Shown here in pieces: positions 63,445-64,000 of a stretch of DNA of 64,000 nt. The notes beneath the pieces were generated by a model. That model saw only the letters and a program-made list of their open reading frames with translations, ran no database searches and had not been told where the DNA came from. The position numbers were made by a program, and so were the translations under genes. Source of the DNA: Actinacidiphila paucisporea (GTDB taxonomy: Bacteria > Actinomycetota > Actinomycetes > Streptomycetales > Streptomycetaceae); contig NZ_FRBI01000002.1 in the NCBI RefSeq assembly GCF_900142575.1, forward strand, positions 186,001 through 250,000, read 5' to 3'. The first letter of the stretch is position 1. Each line of letters opens with the position of its first letter.

Positions 63445-64000
63445 TCAGATGCGGTGCAGGGTGATGGTCGTCCAGGCGCCGACGTGGACACGGTCGCCCT
63501 CGGCCAGCGGGATCGGGGTGTAGGCGGGGATCGGGTCCTCGGCGAGGTTGACCGTCGTGCCGTTGGTCGAGTCCTGGTCGACCACCGACCAGGAGCCGTC
63601 GGGCTGCTGGACCAGCACCGCGTGCTTGTGGGAGACGCCCGGGTCCTCCGGGGCGCGTGACAGGTCGATGTCGGGCGCCTCGCCCGTGCTGTGCCGCTGC
63701 CGGCCGATGGTGATCTGGTGGCCGGTCAGCGGCAGCTCGAACTCGGGGGAGAAGGCGGGGAAGTACAGGCCGCTCGCGTCGGGGCCGCTGCGGGCCATCA
63801 CCGCGGTGAAATACTCCCGGTCGGCCGCGATCACCGCCAGCCAGGCCGTGCCCCTGCCCGGTGCGGCCGCCGGCGGCGAGGCGGCCGCGGACGTGCCGGG
63901 ACCGTGCGGCGGGGCGGGGGCGGCCGTCGCCGCGCTCGGCGGGTCGAGCAGGAAGTCGCCCGAGCCGGAGGTCACCGTGACCGACTCCGACGGCAGCGGT
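63445..64000 (-). CDS. FHA domain protein, partial at window edge
   Basis: The 3' part of a minus-strand gene whose start lies beyond the right edge; the frame is open to position 64000 through a Ser/Pro-rich stretch. Near its C-terminus is an FHA phosphothreonine-binding domain: ITIGRQRHSTGEAPDIDLSRAPEDPGVSHKHAVLVQQPDGSWSVVDQDSTNGTTVN, with Arg, the SHKH motif and the NGT loop. Before it is an Ala/Pro-rich linker and a segment TAWLAVIAADREYFTAVM. Streptomyces proteins of this kind can carry other domains (for example double zinc ribbon, kinase-linked) upstream, which cannot be seen here. Probably a reader of Ser/Thr kinase signals. Confidence 0.82.
   Translation of the reverse strand, partial: PLPSESVTVTSGSGDFLLDPPSAATAAPAPPHGPGTSAAASPPAAAPGRGTAWLAVIAADREYFTAVMARSGPDASGLYFPAFSPEFELPLTGHQITIGRQRHSTGEAPDIDLSRAPEDPGVSHKHAVLVQQPDGSWSVVDQDSTNGTTVNLAEDPIPAYTPIPLAEGDRVHVGAWTTITLHRI

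Overview
The window is high-GC DNA (clearly above 70% G+C, strong third-position G/C bias, frequent GTG/TTG starts, many 4-bp start/stop overlaps) from a streptomycete-like actinomycete (Streptomyces, Kitasatospora, Streptacidiphilus or a close relative). Gene content and order (glmS; acdH-hmgL-accA-accD1 type leucine cluster; agmatinase; RecD-like helicase; citA; dynA-dynB-ssbB) recall, from memory, the conserved core arm around SCO2680-SCO2790 of the Streptomyces coelicolor chromosome. Nothing looks like a prophage, integrated plasmid, IS element or CRISPR array. It is a core or near-core region with some accessory catabolic and efflux operons.

Layout. 1-3.6 kb: a universal stress protein, then glmS and a small conserved gene on the minus strand. 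3.6-4.0 kb: a G-rich minisatellite. 4.0-12.8 kb: a leucine/branched-chain acyl-CoA degradation operon (acyl-CoA dehydrogenase, HMG-CoA lyase, both subunits of a methylcrotonyl-CoA-type carboxylase), divergent from a TetR regulator with two inverted operators, followed by a second acyl-CoA dehydrogenase and an acyl-CoA thioesterase II. 12.8-17 kb: a NarL-type two-component system, a phosphatase-family protein, and agmatinase. 17-22.8 kb: a fused, asymmetric ABC exporter and a Tat-exported family 3 glycosidase. 22.9-31 kb: a lipoprotein, a LysR regulator, a TIM-barrel isomerase, a MarR-GNAT fusion, and a LacI-controlled three-gene operon (Gfo/Idh/MocA dehydrogenase, DUF993, TIM-barrel isomerase) that looks like an uncharacterised sugar or polyol pathway. 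31-37 kb: RecD2-like helicase, citrate synthase, an SDR and a DedA protein. 37-40.4 kb: a TetR/MMPL efflux pair and a small HTH protein. 40.5-46.5 kb: a SIS-isomerase/class II aldolase operon, a dienelactone hydrolase, a MarR-ECF41 sigma (SigJ-like) pair and a secreted beta-propeller protein. 46.9 kb: tRNA-Arg(UCU). 47.4-54.7 kb: two dynamin-like GTPases, SsbB, EttA (ABC-F), a thioesterase and a conserved hypothetical. 54.8-62 kb: an ABC ATPase with an AbrB-like tail and two very large FtsX-type permeases. 62-64 kb: truncated haemoglobin O, a PCMT-like methyltransferase and an FHA protein cut by the window edge.

How it works together. Central metabolism (citA, glmS, leucine catabolism feeding acetyl-CoA and acetoacetate) sits beside cell-division and replication functions (dynAB, ssbB, recD2), with several self-contained regulator/target pairs. 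Several of these (TetR/acc, LacI/operon, TetR/MMPL, MarR-GNAT) show palindromic operators by eye. The least explained parts are the LacI-DUF993 operon, the ABC-AbrB/FtsX exporter and the ECF41 sigma factor with an in-frame LDG repeat. All database-type statements here are from memory and none was searched.
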